Position numbers and translations under genes: made by a program. A stretch of 64,000 nucleotides of DNA from Methanospirillum purgamenti (GTDB lineage Archaea > Halobacteriota > Methanomicrobia > Methanomicrobiales > Methanospirillaceae), in assembly GCF_018502485.1 (NCBI RefSeq), contig NZ_CP075546.1, one strand, 5' to 3'. Under the pieces are notes generated by a model that was not told the origin of the DNA, did no database searches, and saw only the letters and a program-made list of their open reading frames with translations. This document shows, one piece after another, positions 17,582 through 27,092 of this stretch; within the stretch, counting starts at the first letter, position 1; each line of letters opens with the position of its first letter.

Positions 17582-18955
17582 TCATTTTTTGTCTCCGAAT
17601 CCCCCGGCAATCCATCCGGTGTATCCTCCAGCTACATTTAACAGCTTTGAAAAGCCGTTTCTTTTCAGAATACTACAGGCGATGGAGGATCTGGATCCGG
17701 TTGCACAGATGACTGCAATCTGTGTATCTCTGGAAAGTTCAGACCACCGTGTTCGTAGATCAGGCCAATGTACATTAATTGAACCAGGAATGTGATATCC
17801 AGCGAACTCTCCTGCTGTTCTTACGTCAAGTACTACAGTCTCTTTCTCGCTGAGTAGAGCATCAAGTTCATGAACTGATATCGTCCGGATGTGATCTAAT
17901 ACATTTCCAGCCAGAGCCCATCTCACAACTCCGCCGTCTATATATCCGATTACCCGGTCAATACCCACACGGTGAAGCATGGGAATAATCCTTGTGATCT
18001 CATCCGCTCGATGAACCACAAGAAGAATATCCTTGTCAGGAGGGATCACCCATCCGGTGAATGTTGAGAAATTTATCTCACTATCAAGATTCCAGCTCCC
18101 TGGTATATGGGCTGATCCAAAAGCATCGTATCTTCTTGTATCAAGGATCTCACATGTTCCTTCTCTGAGGTAATCTATAACGTTTTTGGGAGGGATGGGC
18201 TGAATATCATGAAGTGTGGAGAGCAGAGTGGGACCTTTCCTATTGATATCAGAACATCTGCGAAAATGGTCTGGAGAAGGTGGCATATTATCAGTTAATT
18301 CCAGAATAAATCGATTTCTGTCTTTTATTTGAAGAACTGAATTGAATTTACGTTCATATCCGATTGTGGTCGATCGCTTGGCTGATAATGCCCTGCCACA
18401 AAATGATCCAGCACCATGAGCAGGATACACCTCGCAGTGATCCGGTAATGTCATGATTTTTTCATGCAGGGATGTATAGAGTGCATCAGCCAGCTCATGA
18501 GCCCTCCCAGGGAAGAGATCAGGTCTGCCAACATCTCCCACAAAGAGTGTATCACCTGGGAAGAGTGCGACCGGTTCGTCACCCCTGCTTAGATGAGTTA
18601 CAACATAACTGATATGCTCAGGGGTATGACCCGGTGTTTCAATAACTGATATCGAACAATCGTCAAGGGATATTAAGCTCCCTTCACTGACAGGGGTATG
18701 AGAAAATTCACACGAAGCACGTTGTGGTGCATAAATTGGGGCATGAGTTCTTTTGTGGAGATCGAGATGCCCGGAAATAAAATCTGCATGAAGGTGGGTC
18801 TCCAGGATGCCAGTAATTTTAAATCCTTCTTCATCTGCAGCCATGAGGTACGGTTCAGGATCCCGGGCCGGATCAATAATTACGCAAGATGAGACTCCAC
18901 CAAGAAGATATGAACTATGAGCAATACCTGGGATGAAAAATTGCCTGATTATCAT
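17582..18955 (-). CDS. Metallo-beta-lactamase fold hydrolase with two rhodanese domains
   Basis: 457 residues. The N-terminal MBL domain (about 1-240) has the metal motif THLHADFISGH, the GHTPEHISYVV histidine and GDTLFVGDVGRPDLFPG, the pattern of persulfide dioxygenase (ETHE1-like) enzymes. Two rhodanese domains follow (about 260-350 and 365-455). The first has VVHRADE where the active-site Cys would be, so it looks inactive; the second keeps Cys in VICATGSRSS. It probably handles sulfane sulfur or persulfides. In a strict anaerobe an oxygen-dependent reaction is questionable, so a hydrolytic or sulfur-transfer role is possible. Confidence 0.85.
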   Translation of the reverse strand: MIIRQFFIPGIAHSSYLLGGVSSCVIIDPARDPEPYLMAADEEGFKITGILETHLHADFISGHLDLHKRTHAPIYAPQRASCEFSHTPVSEGSLISLDDCSISVIETPGHTPEHISYVVTHLSRGDEPVALFPGDTLFVGDVGRPDLFPGRAHELADALYTSLHEKIMTLPDHCEVYPAHGAGSFCGRALSAKRSTTIGYERKFNSVLQIKDRNRFILELTDNMPPSPDHFRRCSDINRKGPTLLSTLHDIQPIPPKNVIDYLREGTCEILDTRRYDAFGSAHIPGSWNLDSEINFSTFTGWVIPPDKDILLVVHRADEITRIIPMLHRVGIDRVIGYIDGGVVRWALAGNVLDHIRTISVHELDALLSEKETVVLDVRTAGEFAGYHIPGSINVHWPDLRTRWSELSRDTQIAVICATGSRSSIACSILKRNGFSKLLNVAGGYTGWIAGGFGDKK

Positions 18956-18990
18956 GTCACGTAAGAAGACTTAGCTCAAAGGGACATGAA

Positions 18991-21234
18991 TCATTCGCTG
19001 TTTTGTAACACCCAGTCTTGAAAAGATTCAGGTATCTGATATAATTGGCATATTTCAGCGTGCAATTCTTCCCCGATCTTTTGAAGATGTCTTTGAATTC
19101 TTTTTTTATCGTGGTATGCCCGTGCACAATTCAATCTCCTGAGAAGAAATGTCCGCTCCTTCATCCATGAAGTAATCTTTCTGACACTGTCCCTTTCATC
19201 CTGATCAAACCAGTCTGGTTGATGAATTGGAATGGACTGGATCAGAATATAAGAATGCAATGGGCGATGAGTATGAGAGATGAATTTCCAGTACCATTGA
19301 ATAAGCGGTGATTGAAGAATACCCTCCAGATAGAAATCAGGCCCTCTTATAATAATATTGGCATTCGGATCTGGTATTTCACCGGATATCGTAGAGATTT
19401 TATCATCTGTTATTTTGAGGGAGATCCATATTCCATCGTAGACACAGGAAATATCTGTGGGTTTGTACAAAGCTCCCAGGCAATATTCAGATAAAGGAAC
19501 AGAGTCGGTCTCAAGGAATGTAAGAATCTGTGTCCCTGTGGGATCTTCCAGACTCCATCCATCATCCCTCGGAAGACTCAACCGGTCCATATAAAAAACA
19601 GTACTGGTACCATCTTCATGAATACGGGTAATTTTGATAGAAGATGAGGGATTCCCTGTAATAATACATGACCATAACTCAGATGTTTTTGACAGACGTG
19701 AGGACTCTTCAATAATAAGGTGTGTTATTCGACTTGTTTGAACCATCCTTCGAAATGGTCCGGCATGGTGGTCAGACAGCCATGATGCAGGCAGGAAAAT
19801 AAAAGATGAATACGTCTGGTTTCTGATTGCATTCTCAGCAATATAAAGAGATGTCATCGCTTCATGAGAATAAGAAGAATAGCTCTTGCATAAATATTGC
19901 CGAATTTCAGTTGCTATTAATGGTGTTTGTCTACAAGGGGCAGTAATGATGAGTCCTGGTTTTTCGGATGAGATACAAGGCCAGCCTGAAAATTGAGGTC
20001 GTACCGCATAAATAGCAGATCTCGCTTCCTGTTCTGAAATAAACTCCTCTTGAATCTTTTTTGTATACAGGGTATCACCAACCCTGATGTGCGAATTAAT
20101 TGATTCAAATATTTCGTTTTTAAATCGATTGCTCATGTTAGATTCAGGAAATTCTCCATTCAGTAGATGAAGAACCAGTCCAAATCTTGTAATCATGATC
20201 GACGAATATGAGGGATCTGAACAGAATAAGGAACTGGTTACATTCTCCATTTGCGAAAGTGGGGATTTTTCTGTATGATCTCGTAATCGGAGAAATAATA
20301 GGACTAATTCACCTGTTCCAGAATTTGGATCAATAATATCTGCGATGTCACTGTGATTTTTTTGTACCTCCTGTATTGCGAGATGAAAAACAGGAGAAGA
20401 AGTGAGTGATGAGATATCACAATCCCGGAATAAATCATCTTTTTTTCGTTTCTGAAGAGTTCGTTTTCGTTTTAAAAGGAGATGAAGTGCCCTTATAAAA
20501 ATGACCGGATCAATACATCCGATTCGGAGATTTTTTGGAATTTTTACATGAGATGCTTCTTCAATAAATTTTGAATGGAGCTCTTGATCTTCAGATGATA
20601 TGTTCCTCTCATCAAACAGATATGCAGGAATCGTAGATCCAAAGTATATAAAATTTTGAAAATTTTCATTACTTTTTATGGCATTTTCATCAATACCATA
20701 ATCAAGTAAGATATGTGTAAGTATGATTTCCAGGATGCCTGATAGAATCGTCCGTTCACGGAATTTTTTTTCATTCTCACCGAAAATCTGATAGAAAATT
20801 CTGGATACGATTTTATGCAGATTCTCTAAATATTGACTCAGTTCTTCTGCTATGAGAGCATGTTCTGTAATTATTCCATCGGTTTTGAAAGAAGATACAG
20901 GAATAATATTCGGACTGAAATCCGGATTTTTCCCAGGATGTGGTATTATCTGAAGAACTGAATCATGGAAACAGATAAACCCTGTTACTGCACCGGAATT
21001 CTGAAAAAATATTGCGAGTTCTTCTTTTAAATCGTCACCTGGTTCTTCTTTCCCTGAACAGAGAAAAAAAATAATTTGTCTTAAATCTGACAACGTGACC
21101 AGATATAATGAAAAAGAGCCAAACCATGGATTATTGGGGGTAACACTCTTTTTTCTGACAGTATATGGTATACTATCAAGACCTGTGGTACTGAGTATAT
21201 ACCTATTAAGAAACTGACACGTATCAGAACTCAT
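18991..21234 (-). CDS. Degenerate Eco57I/TaqI-type DNA methyltransferase-like protein
   Basis: 747 residues from the ATG at 21234; a reading frame to 21282 would run into the tRNA, so the inner start is preferred. A motif-I-like IIDPNSGTGELVLLFLRL segment sits at about 300. The region corresponding to the catalytic NPPY motif reads LIITAPCRQT, so methyl transfer is unlikely. The C-terminal part (SPLIQWYWKF...LHSYILIQSIPI, about 655-690) resembles TaqI-type target-recognition domains, and the end is basic and helical. It may bind DNA, but its function is unknown. It faces a thioredoxin/Lhr-like helicase pair across tRNA-iMet. Confidence 0.6.
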   Translation of the reverse strand: MSSDTCQFLNRYILSTTGLDSIPYTVRKKSVTPNNPWFGSFSLYLVTLSDLRQIIFFLCSGKEEPGDDLKEELAIFFQNSGAVTGFICFHDSVLQIIPHPGKNPDFSPNIIPVSSFKTDGIITEHALIAEELSQYLENLHKIVSRIFYQIFGENEKKFRERTILSGILEIILTHILLDYGIDENAIKSNENFQNFIYFGSTIPAYLFDERNISSEDQELHSKFIEEASHVKIPKNLRIGCIDPVIFIRALHLLLKRKRTLQKRKKDDLFRDCDISSLTSSPVFHLAIQEVQKNHSDIADIIDPNSGTGELVLLFLRLRDHTEKSPLSQMENVTSSLFCSDPSYSSIMITRFGLVLHLLNGEFPESNMSNRFKNEIFESINSHIRVGDTLYTKKIQEEFISEQEARSAIYAVRPQFSGWPCISSEKPGLIITAPCRQTPLIATEIRQYLCKSYSSYSHEAMTSLYIAENAIRNQTYSSFIFLPASWLSDHHAGPFRRMVQTSRITHLIIEESSRLSKTSELWSCIITGNPSSSIKITRIHEDGTSTVFYMDRLSLPRDDGWSLEDPTGTQILTFLETDSVPLSEYCLGALYKPTDISCVYDGIWISLKITDDKISTISGEIPDPNANIIIRGPDFYLEGILQSPLIQWYWKFISHTHRPLHSYILIQSIPIHQPDWFDQDERDSVRKITSWMKERTFLLRRLNCARAYHDKKRIQRHLQKIGEELHAEICQLYQIPESFQDWVLQNSE

Positions 21235-21258
21235 AAAATGAAAACCAGAAAAAAGGTA

Positions 21259-21333
21259 TAGCGAGGGATGGATTTGAACCATCGGTCTACGGGTTATGAG
21301 CCCGTCGGGATATCCTGACTACCCCACCTCGCT
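21259..21333 (-). tRNA. Initiator tRNA-Met (CAT)
   Basis: The minus strand gives acceptor AGCGAGG/CCTCGCT with an A1:U72 pair, anticodon stem ACGGG/CCCGT with three consecutive G:C pairs, and loop CTCATAA (CAT). The A1:U72 and GGG/CCC features mark the archaeal initiator rather than elongator Met or Ile2. Confidence 0.95.
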
Positions 21334-21425
21334 AAATGCGGATATTAATGTCTCACGCATGAGCATATATAAGTATCGATGGGAGAATGCGAATTCTTAA
21401 ACTCATAATTGACCTATGATGCAAT

Positions 21426-21830
21426 ATGGATGAGGAACTTGAACGAATCAGGGCGAAACGATTGGAAGAGATCAAACAGCGCATAATGATCCCTCCATCA
21501 GATCATGGGGGAATTCTTGTCGCGAATCAGGATAATTATCAGTCTGTTATCCGGGAATATCCAAATTTAATAATTGATTTCTGGGCACCCTGGTGTGGAC
21601 CGTGTCGCATGCTGACACCTGTTATTGAACAATTGTCTGCAGATTATACTGGAAGGATACAGTTTGCCAAGTGCAACACCGATGAAAATCAACAAATAGC
21701 ATACCAGTTTGGGATTTCTGCTATTCCATCTCTGTTTTTTTATCAGAATGGAACAATAATCCACAGAATTTCCGGGGTTCTTCCTAAAGAACAGCTGAAT
21801 TATCACATCAAAACGGTGTATCAACTCTAG
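21426..21830 (+). CDS. trx: Thioredoxin
   Basis: 134 residues: an N-terminal charged extension of about 30 residues (MDEELERIRAKRLEEIKQRI) followed by a thioredoxin fold with WAPWCGPCRML (CGPC active site) and the cis-Pro loop SAIPSLFFY. It ends 8 bp before the helicase gene, so the two are cotranscribed. The extension is common in methanogen thioredoxins and its role is unknown. Confidence 0.92.
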   Translation: MDEELERIRAKRLEEIKQRIMIPPSDHGGILVANQDNYQSVIREYPNLIIDFWAPWCGPCRMLTPVIEQLSADYTGRIQFAKCNTDENQQIAYQFGISAIPSLFFYQNGTIIHRISGVLPKEQLNYHIKTVYQL

Positions 21831-21838
21831 ATGGTTCA

Positions 21839-23887
21839 ATGACCGAAGAGGAGATATATTCCAGTCTTCACCCCTCACTGCGGTTTGTTCTATCATCATG
21901 GTTGAAATGGGAAGACTTGAGAAATATCCAGAAAAAAACAATCCGGACATTTAAACCTGGCAGAGATCTCCTTATCATATCACCTACTGCTGGAGGAAAA
22001 AGTGAGGCTGCATTCATACCTGTTCTTGATAACATACTCAAACATGAGGATCATAATCCGGTCTGCCTCTATATCGCACCTCAAAAAGCACTCATCAATG
22101 ACATGGCCGAACGTCTTCTCCATCTCTTTCCTCCTCTTCATTTAGATCTTTTGGTCTGTCATGGGGATGCTCCCTTTCATAAAGATGATTCAGAGTCACC
22201 GGTCCTTATTCTGACAACCCCAGAGTCACTTATGGTTCTTTTATACCGGAAAGATTCATCATTGCTCTCATCAATCCGGTTTTGTATCATTGATGAACTC
22301 CACGCTCTTGCGGGTTCAGAGCGGGGTTCACAAATACTTGCTGCTCTGAGCAGAATCGAGGAAAAAACAAAAAGCAGGATTACCAGGATAGGACTTTCTG
22401 CAACAATAGGGAACCCGGATACTATTCTTGCCTGGTTTGGAGATAATGAGCCTGTTCTGATATGCGAGGAGCGTGAACCAAGAAATCATGAATTTCATCT
22501 TCATTCATGCGATCCTTTTTATATTCCTCAAATTATCAGCAAAAATCTTGCAGGAAAACGTTCTCTCATTTTTACTGGTAGTAGAAAAAAAACTGAAACA
22601 CTGGGATTCATCCTGAAAAAGGTATTACCATCTGTATTTGTTCATCACTCCTCACTTTCTTCAGATATCAGAAGAAATATCGAATATATTGCACGTAAAG
22701 GGCTACCTTTCACTATAGTCTGCACAAGCACTCTTGAGCTTGGAATTGATATCGGTGATCTTGATATCGTTGTACAAATCGGCCCACCTTCTGGTGTATC
22801 CTCATTTCTTCAGCGTCTTGGTAGGACTGGAAGAAGAAATGGGAATCCTGTAATGTATTGCCTGACGACATCTCCGGAAGATACCTGTATTACAGTATCA
22901 GCTCTCATGAATGCCATGTCAGGAATGGTAGAACCTGTAATACCAGTCAGATATCCATACCATCTTCTTACTCGTGAGATATTACTTTGTGTTTTTGCTA
23001 GTAAGCGGGTATCAATGGTTAAAATTGAGTCAATGATCAGAAAAAAGCCATACCTCTCTATAAAGAATACAAAAATGAAGGAAATAATTAGTCATCTCCT
23101 CCAGAATGGATGGTTGTCGAAAGATGGAGATCTGTTCATTCCAGGACCTGAATATGAGAGATTTATAAAAAAACCAGGCCTATTGTTTTCAGTTATCAGA
23201 GATACACAAGCGTTACCGGTCATCACAAATGAAGGAGATGAGATTGGTTTTATCCAGATGAAATCAGGAAAAAACCGCTTTCTTCTTGGGGGTTTCTCAT
23301 GGGAAAGCACTTTGCAGGATAATAAAAATGTAGTTGTACAATCATCAACAGCGGTTGCAAATCCCCCGGCATGGTCTGGTTCACCAGTGGAAGAAAGCCA
23401 CCTTATTTTATCCGGAATTCGGACTCTTGTTGCTGGATGTTCGCCCCCGTTTGATATTCCTGAGCCGATTCAAAAAGACTTGGACACATTCAGAGGGAAC
23501 TTTCCAGAAGGATTATCTTCTGATGCCATTTCAATTTATCTGCATAAAAACCAGATCACTATCTATACATTCTTTGGAAAAACCTGGAACCGAATTCTAA
23601 GTACCTATCTGACTAAAAACCTTGGATATCCATGCAGAGATGTGAACTCTTATCAGATAATCCTCTCCGGAGAGATATCAAGAAAATCCCTTGAAGAAAT
23701 GTTTTCTACAATTCGGAAGATTTCTGTTAAGGATTTGGCAGAAAGTGCTGCCCCTCCCTCCACATATGGTAAAGATCTGGAATTACTCCCGCAATCCTGT
23801 ATCAGGGAACAATGGTGTGTAGATGATCTTCACATTCCTCATTTGATACATGTTATTCAGGATATAGATGTCGTTTATTTGAATTAA
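21839..23887 (+). CDS. Lhr-like superfamily 2 helicase
   Basis: 682 residues. Motifs are Walker A SPTAGGKSEAA (about 48-58), APQKALIND (Ia), TTPESLMVLL (Ib), DELH (II), LSATIGN (III), STLELGIDIGDLD (V) and QRLGRTGRRNG (VI), the last with the Lhr-type signature. The C-terminal 330 residues carry a divergent WH/Lhr-core-like region. Full Lhr is about 900 residues or longer, so this is a short relative. It is coupled to a thioredoxin gene and faces the methyltransferase-like gene; a role in repair or genome defence is inference. Confidence 0.85.
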   Translation: MTEEEIYSSLHPSLRFVLSSWLKWEDLRNIQKKTIRTFKPGRDLLIISPTAGGKSEAAFIPVLDNILKHEDHNPVCLYIAPQKALINDMAERLLHLFPPLHLDLLVCHGDAPFHKDDSESPVLILTTPESLMVLLYRKDSSLLSSIRFCIIDELHALAGSERGSQILAALSRIEEKTKSRITRIGLSATIGNPDTILAWFGDNEPVLICEEREPRNHEFHLHSCDPFYIPQIISKNLAGKRSLIFTGSRKKTETLGFILKKVLPSVFVHHSSLSSDIRRNIEYIARKGLPFTIVCTSTLELGIDIGDLDIVVQIGPPSGVSSFLQRLGRTGRRNGNPVMYCLTTSPEDTCITVSALMNAMSGMVEPVIPVRYPYHLLTREILLCVFASKRVSMVKIESMIRKKPYLSIKNTKMKEIISHLLQNGWLSKDGDLFIPGPEYERFIKKPGLLFSVIRDTQALPVITNEGDEIGFIQMKSGKNRFLLGGFSWESTLQDNKNVVVQSSTAVANPPAWSGSPVEESHLILSGIRTLVAGCSPPFDIPEPIQKDLDTFRGNFPEGLSSDAISIYLHKNQITIYTFFGKTWNRILSTYLTKNLGYPCRDVNSYQIILSGEISRKSLEEMFSTIRKISVKDLAESAAPPSTYGKDLELLPQSCIREQWCVDDLHIPHLIHVIQDIDVVYLN

Positions 23888-23895
23888 CTCTATAT

Positions 23896-25284
23896 TTATT
23901 CCTGATTTGCTTCTAATAGCGCCTGAAATGATTTTACTGCATCAATGAGTCCATACCCATATGCAGGATCCCATCCTGGATCTCCCAAGTCGAACGCATT
24001 GGTATAGAGAGCCTGAATGACTTCTTCTCTTGAGAAATTTGGAAAAGAACCTATAAGCTGGGCAATGACACCTGCAACATGAGGTGCAGCTGCACTCGTT
24101 CCAGGAAATGGAACTGGAAAACTTCCTGCTCCACTCACCTGGACATTTGTTGGTGCACAGATATCTGGTTTCCATCTTCGGGATGCCTCTGGTATTTGGA
24201 TGGTAACCGGTCCTTGTGATGAGTCCGGAGAAATTGCATATGGAGTTGAAATTCCAACTGATCCGACCGTTATTACATCCTCCAGTGCAGCATGACCAAA
24301 AATAGAATCAGCCGGATCTTTCATGACATCTGAGTCAACCTGACGTGCATCAATATTCCTGATGAACATCTCAAGAATATTTGGAGTCTCATTTTCTCCA
24401 TTTCTCACAATTGATAATGATACCCGCCTGGATTCAGTTCCATCATTACGGAATACAAGATGTTCAAAAGGTTCTGCAGTATCATTCTGGATATTCATAC
24501 TTGTAGCAACAACTTCACCTCGGGATGGATCAGTAAGAAAGAGGTCATAGTCATGCACTGCCCCTCCCCATGGATCATCCCATTGCAGGGTAACAATTAC
24601 TTCATCTCGCGGAACCAGAGTCAGTTGAACTGCAGAGTTGCCTTCGCCAAAATTATGAAGCGTTTGATCCGGTCCGATACTAATTCCACTTTTCCATGGT
24701 TTCTGATAATGAAGTGAAGCGAAATTTCCTGATACGGTTACATAAATCAGATTAGGGTATGTTTTGAGCACATCTCTGATATGATCAGCCACGTCACCAT
24801 CTTCTAAAAATGGTTGACGGAAAAAGTAGAGATCATCACATATTATGTTACATCCCGCATTAGCCAAAGTAGACACTGCTTGTTTAAAATATTCAGAATT
24901 TCCTCCATATGCATGGAAATATAACTCTGCATCGGGGGCGATATCATGGATAATCTCAAGCATCGCTGTACCCTCATCACCTGTTCCTGCATCATATACC
25001 GTAACAGGTCCGAGCTCTCCAAGTGTTTGTGATAATTGAAGTGACTCTGCCCCGTTTCCGATCACTCCTACTTTCACTCCTTTTCCAGATGCACCAAAAA
25101 CTTCACGGATGCCATTGCTTCGAACAAGAAGATCCCCTTCAGTCTGCAGAGTCCCGACACATGACGCAATTGTCCGGTCATCATTCGTGAATGTCTGGGA
25201 TGCATGGATGTTTTGAAAAGCGCATGTGCTCATGGATAAGAGAAAAATGGCACATATGAGTACCAGGATCTTTCTGCTTTTCAT
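23896..25284 (-). CDS. Secreted subtilase-like protein with altered catalytic residues
   Basis: 462 residues from the ATG at 25284, preceded by a GGGGGATG ribosome-binding site. Signal peptide about 1-29. The serine motif GTSAAAPHVAG is intact (about 412). The position expected for the catalytic Asp reads VGVIGNGAES (Asn near 77), and the segment equivalent to HGT reads DEGTAML (Glu near 104). A Glu there is seen in an S8 subgroup with the DEGxAMLEIxHDIAP motif, but loss of the Asp is unusual. It may be a reduced-activity or binding protein. A beta-rich insert lies between residues about 220 and 330. Confidence 0.8.
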   Translation of the reverse strand: MKSRKILVLICAIFLLSMSTCAFQNIHASQTFTNDDRTIASCVGTLQTEGDLLVRSNGIREVFGASGKGVKVGVIGNGAESLQLSQTLGELGPVTVYDAGTGDEGTAMLEIIHDIAPDAELYFHAYGGNSEYFKQAVSTLANAGCNIICDDLYFFRQPFLEDGDVADHIRDVLKTYPNLIYVTVSGNFASLHYQKPWKSGISIGPDQTLHNFGEGNSAVQLTLVPRDEVIVTLQWDDPWGGAVHDYDLFLTDPSRGEVVATSMNIQNDTAEPFEHLVFRNDGTESRRVSLSIVRNGENETPNILEMFIRNIDARQVDSDVMKDPADSIFGHAALEDVITVGSVGISTPYAISPDSSQGPVTIQIPEASRRWKPDICAPTNVQVSGAGSFPVPFPGTSAAAPHVAGVIAQLIGSFPNFSREEVIQALYTNAFDLGDPGWDPAYGYGLIDAVKSFQALLEANQE

Positions 25285-25647
25285 TTTACACATCCCCCAC
25301 ACAGAACACAGACAGGTCTATTTGATTGCCTGGCCTGAATCATACTATGTACAGAGGAAATAAAAACATGCTCTGTTTTATCCTATCAAATTGATTGCCA
25401 GATATGATTGAGATAGTGAAGAAATATTACTGGATTATATCCATATCATCCTGCGCCTGATGGCAATTGCTCAATCAGGCTGAGTTTTATTGATTCGACA
25501 AATACAATGTCAACATTAAAGAATATGCTGTAAAAATTAAAAATCTGACTTATGAATTATCTGATTGTTTTTATGATGAGGTTTTAAGCGCCATTGAGAT
25601 ATGATAAAAATGGAATGCACTATAATCTCGTTGAAAAAAATACATAA
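25285..25647. other. Divergent intergenic region, AT-rich
   Basis: About 360 bp between the divergent subtilase-like and PEGA genes. It is AT-rich with no supported ORF. A hairpin with arms GCCTGAT (25455-25461) and ATCAGGC (25474-25480) has a 12-nt loop containing GCAATTGC. The region presumably holds two opposing promoters; no single TATA box stands out. Confidence 0.45.
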
Positions 25648-26964
25648 ATGTTTAATATGGAGCATCCATCAGTACGGTTTTTTGGAATACTCATCCTTTT
25701 CCTGACAGCAGGTCTGTGGTGTGTCTGTAGTCCGGGTATTGCAGATGAAAAAACAGGATACTTTGAAGTAACATCTGTGCCTGAAGGTGGAGATGTTTTT
25801 ATCGGCTCTCAATTCATGGGTGAAACTCCGGTCTTGATACCAGCACGAAATCAAAGTGATGGAACGCAAATCCGGATCATGATGCAGGGATATGAGATAT
25901 GGGAGCAGACCATCGCCGGGACACCTGCAGCCGGACAGGTTGTTCCTATTAAATCAGCCCTCATTCCAGTTTCTCCATTTGGTACTCTTGAGGTGACATC
26001 CTCTCCCTCCGGAGCTTTAGTCACGATCGATAATGGTATGGGACAGATGACTCCCTGGACATATCGTGACATTACCACTGGCACCCATCTGGTTTCACTT
26101 TTCCTCTCTGGTTTTGAGCCTTATGTTGTTAATATGGATGTTATTCCTGGGCAGGTAACAAGACTTCACGCGAACATGACTGTTCGATCTGGAGCTGGGT
26201 CACTTCAGATCAGCACGGTTCCAGGTGGAGCATCGGTCTATGTCGATGGAGTATATTCAGGTACAACAAACACGGTCATTGGGAATGTTCCTCCAGGAAA
26301 ACGTAGAGTTTTAATAACCCGGGCCGGATATGATGATTACGAGGAATGGGCGGTTGTTGCGAACCGGCAGGTGACCATCATTGATAAGAAACTCAATCCG
26401 GTTACAAAAATATCCGGAGGTGCATTGGTTATTACCTCTGATCCACCTGGAGCATCAGTATTTCTGAATGATCAGTTCAGGGGTACTACTGAAATGGGTC
26501 GTCCACTCGAATTAACAGGTATCCCTCCAGGTTCCCATACTGTCTATATAAGTACCCGTAATTATGAGGATTTCTCTACAACAGTGGAGGTGAGAGCCGG
26601 TGAGGTAACTCCGGTATCTGCCCAGCTTAACCCAAGTCCGATGCCTCAGGACTGTGGAAAACTCATCCTGAACACAGAACCTGCTGGAGCCGATATATAT
26701 GTAGATGGAAAATTTGTTGGGGTAACTCCTGCCACAGTTGATTCTGTCTGCTCAGGTAAACACACATATCGGTTCATTCTAGCCGGTTATCAGGAATATT
26801 CATCAGAAGTAGAGCTTATCCCTGGACAGGTTCTTCAGATAAATACTATATTGAATCCACTGGCTGAAAAACCTGAAGAAACTCCTGCCACGGCTGTTCC
26901 TGTTATCATTATGGTCCTGGTCGCTGCTCTTCTTATCTTTTCTAGAAAAATCGAAGAGGATTGA
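25648..26964 (+). CDS. PEGA-repeat surface protein with C-terminal membrane anchor
   Basis: 438 residues. A signal peptide (about 8-30) is followed by five PEGA repeats, each beginning with a G-x-L-x-V-x-S/T-x-P-x-G-A signature (GYFEVTSVPEGG, GTLEVTSSPSGA, GSLQISTVPGGA, GALVITSDPPGA, GKLILNTEPAGA). A C-terminal transmembrane helix (about 415-432) ends in a charged stop-transfer tail. PEGA repeats are found in S-layer-associated proteins and probably build an extended stalk outside the membrane. Confidence 0.85.
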   Translation: MFNMEHPSVRFFGILILFLTAGLWCVCSPGIADEKTGYFEVTSVPEGGDVFIGSQFMGETPVLIPARNQSDGTQIRIMMQGYEIWEQTIAGTPAAGQVVPIKSALIPVSPFGTLEVTSSPSGALVTIDNGMGQMTPWTYRDITTGTHLVSLFLSGFEPYVVNMDVIPGQVTRLHANMTVRSGAGSLQISTVPGGASVYVDGVYSGTTNTVIGNVPPGKRRVLITRAGYDDYEEWAVVANRQVTIIDKKLNPVTKISGGALVITSDPPGASVFLNDQFRGTTEMGRPLELTGIPPGSHTVYISTRNYEDFSTTVEVRAGEVTPVSAQLNPSPMPQDCGKLILNTEPAGADIYVDGKFVGVTPATVDSVCSGKHTYRFILAGYQEYSSEVELIPGQVLQINTILNPLAEKPEETPATAVPVIIMVLVAALLIFSRKIEED

Positions 26965-27092
26965 TCCTCTCCTTTCTTTCCGTGCAGATATATATCGTGC
27001 CGGGCAATATGTAGAGAGCTTAGAATATAGACGGCAGGATTGACCAGTGTATGGTACCTCGGTATCCTGTCTGAAATATCGGAGATTTTCTC

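Noticed and set aside
21235..21282. N-terminal extension of the methyltransferase-like protein
   Set aside because: It would start inside tRNA-iMet; the ATG at 21234 gives a normal start just downstream of the tRNA.
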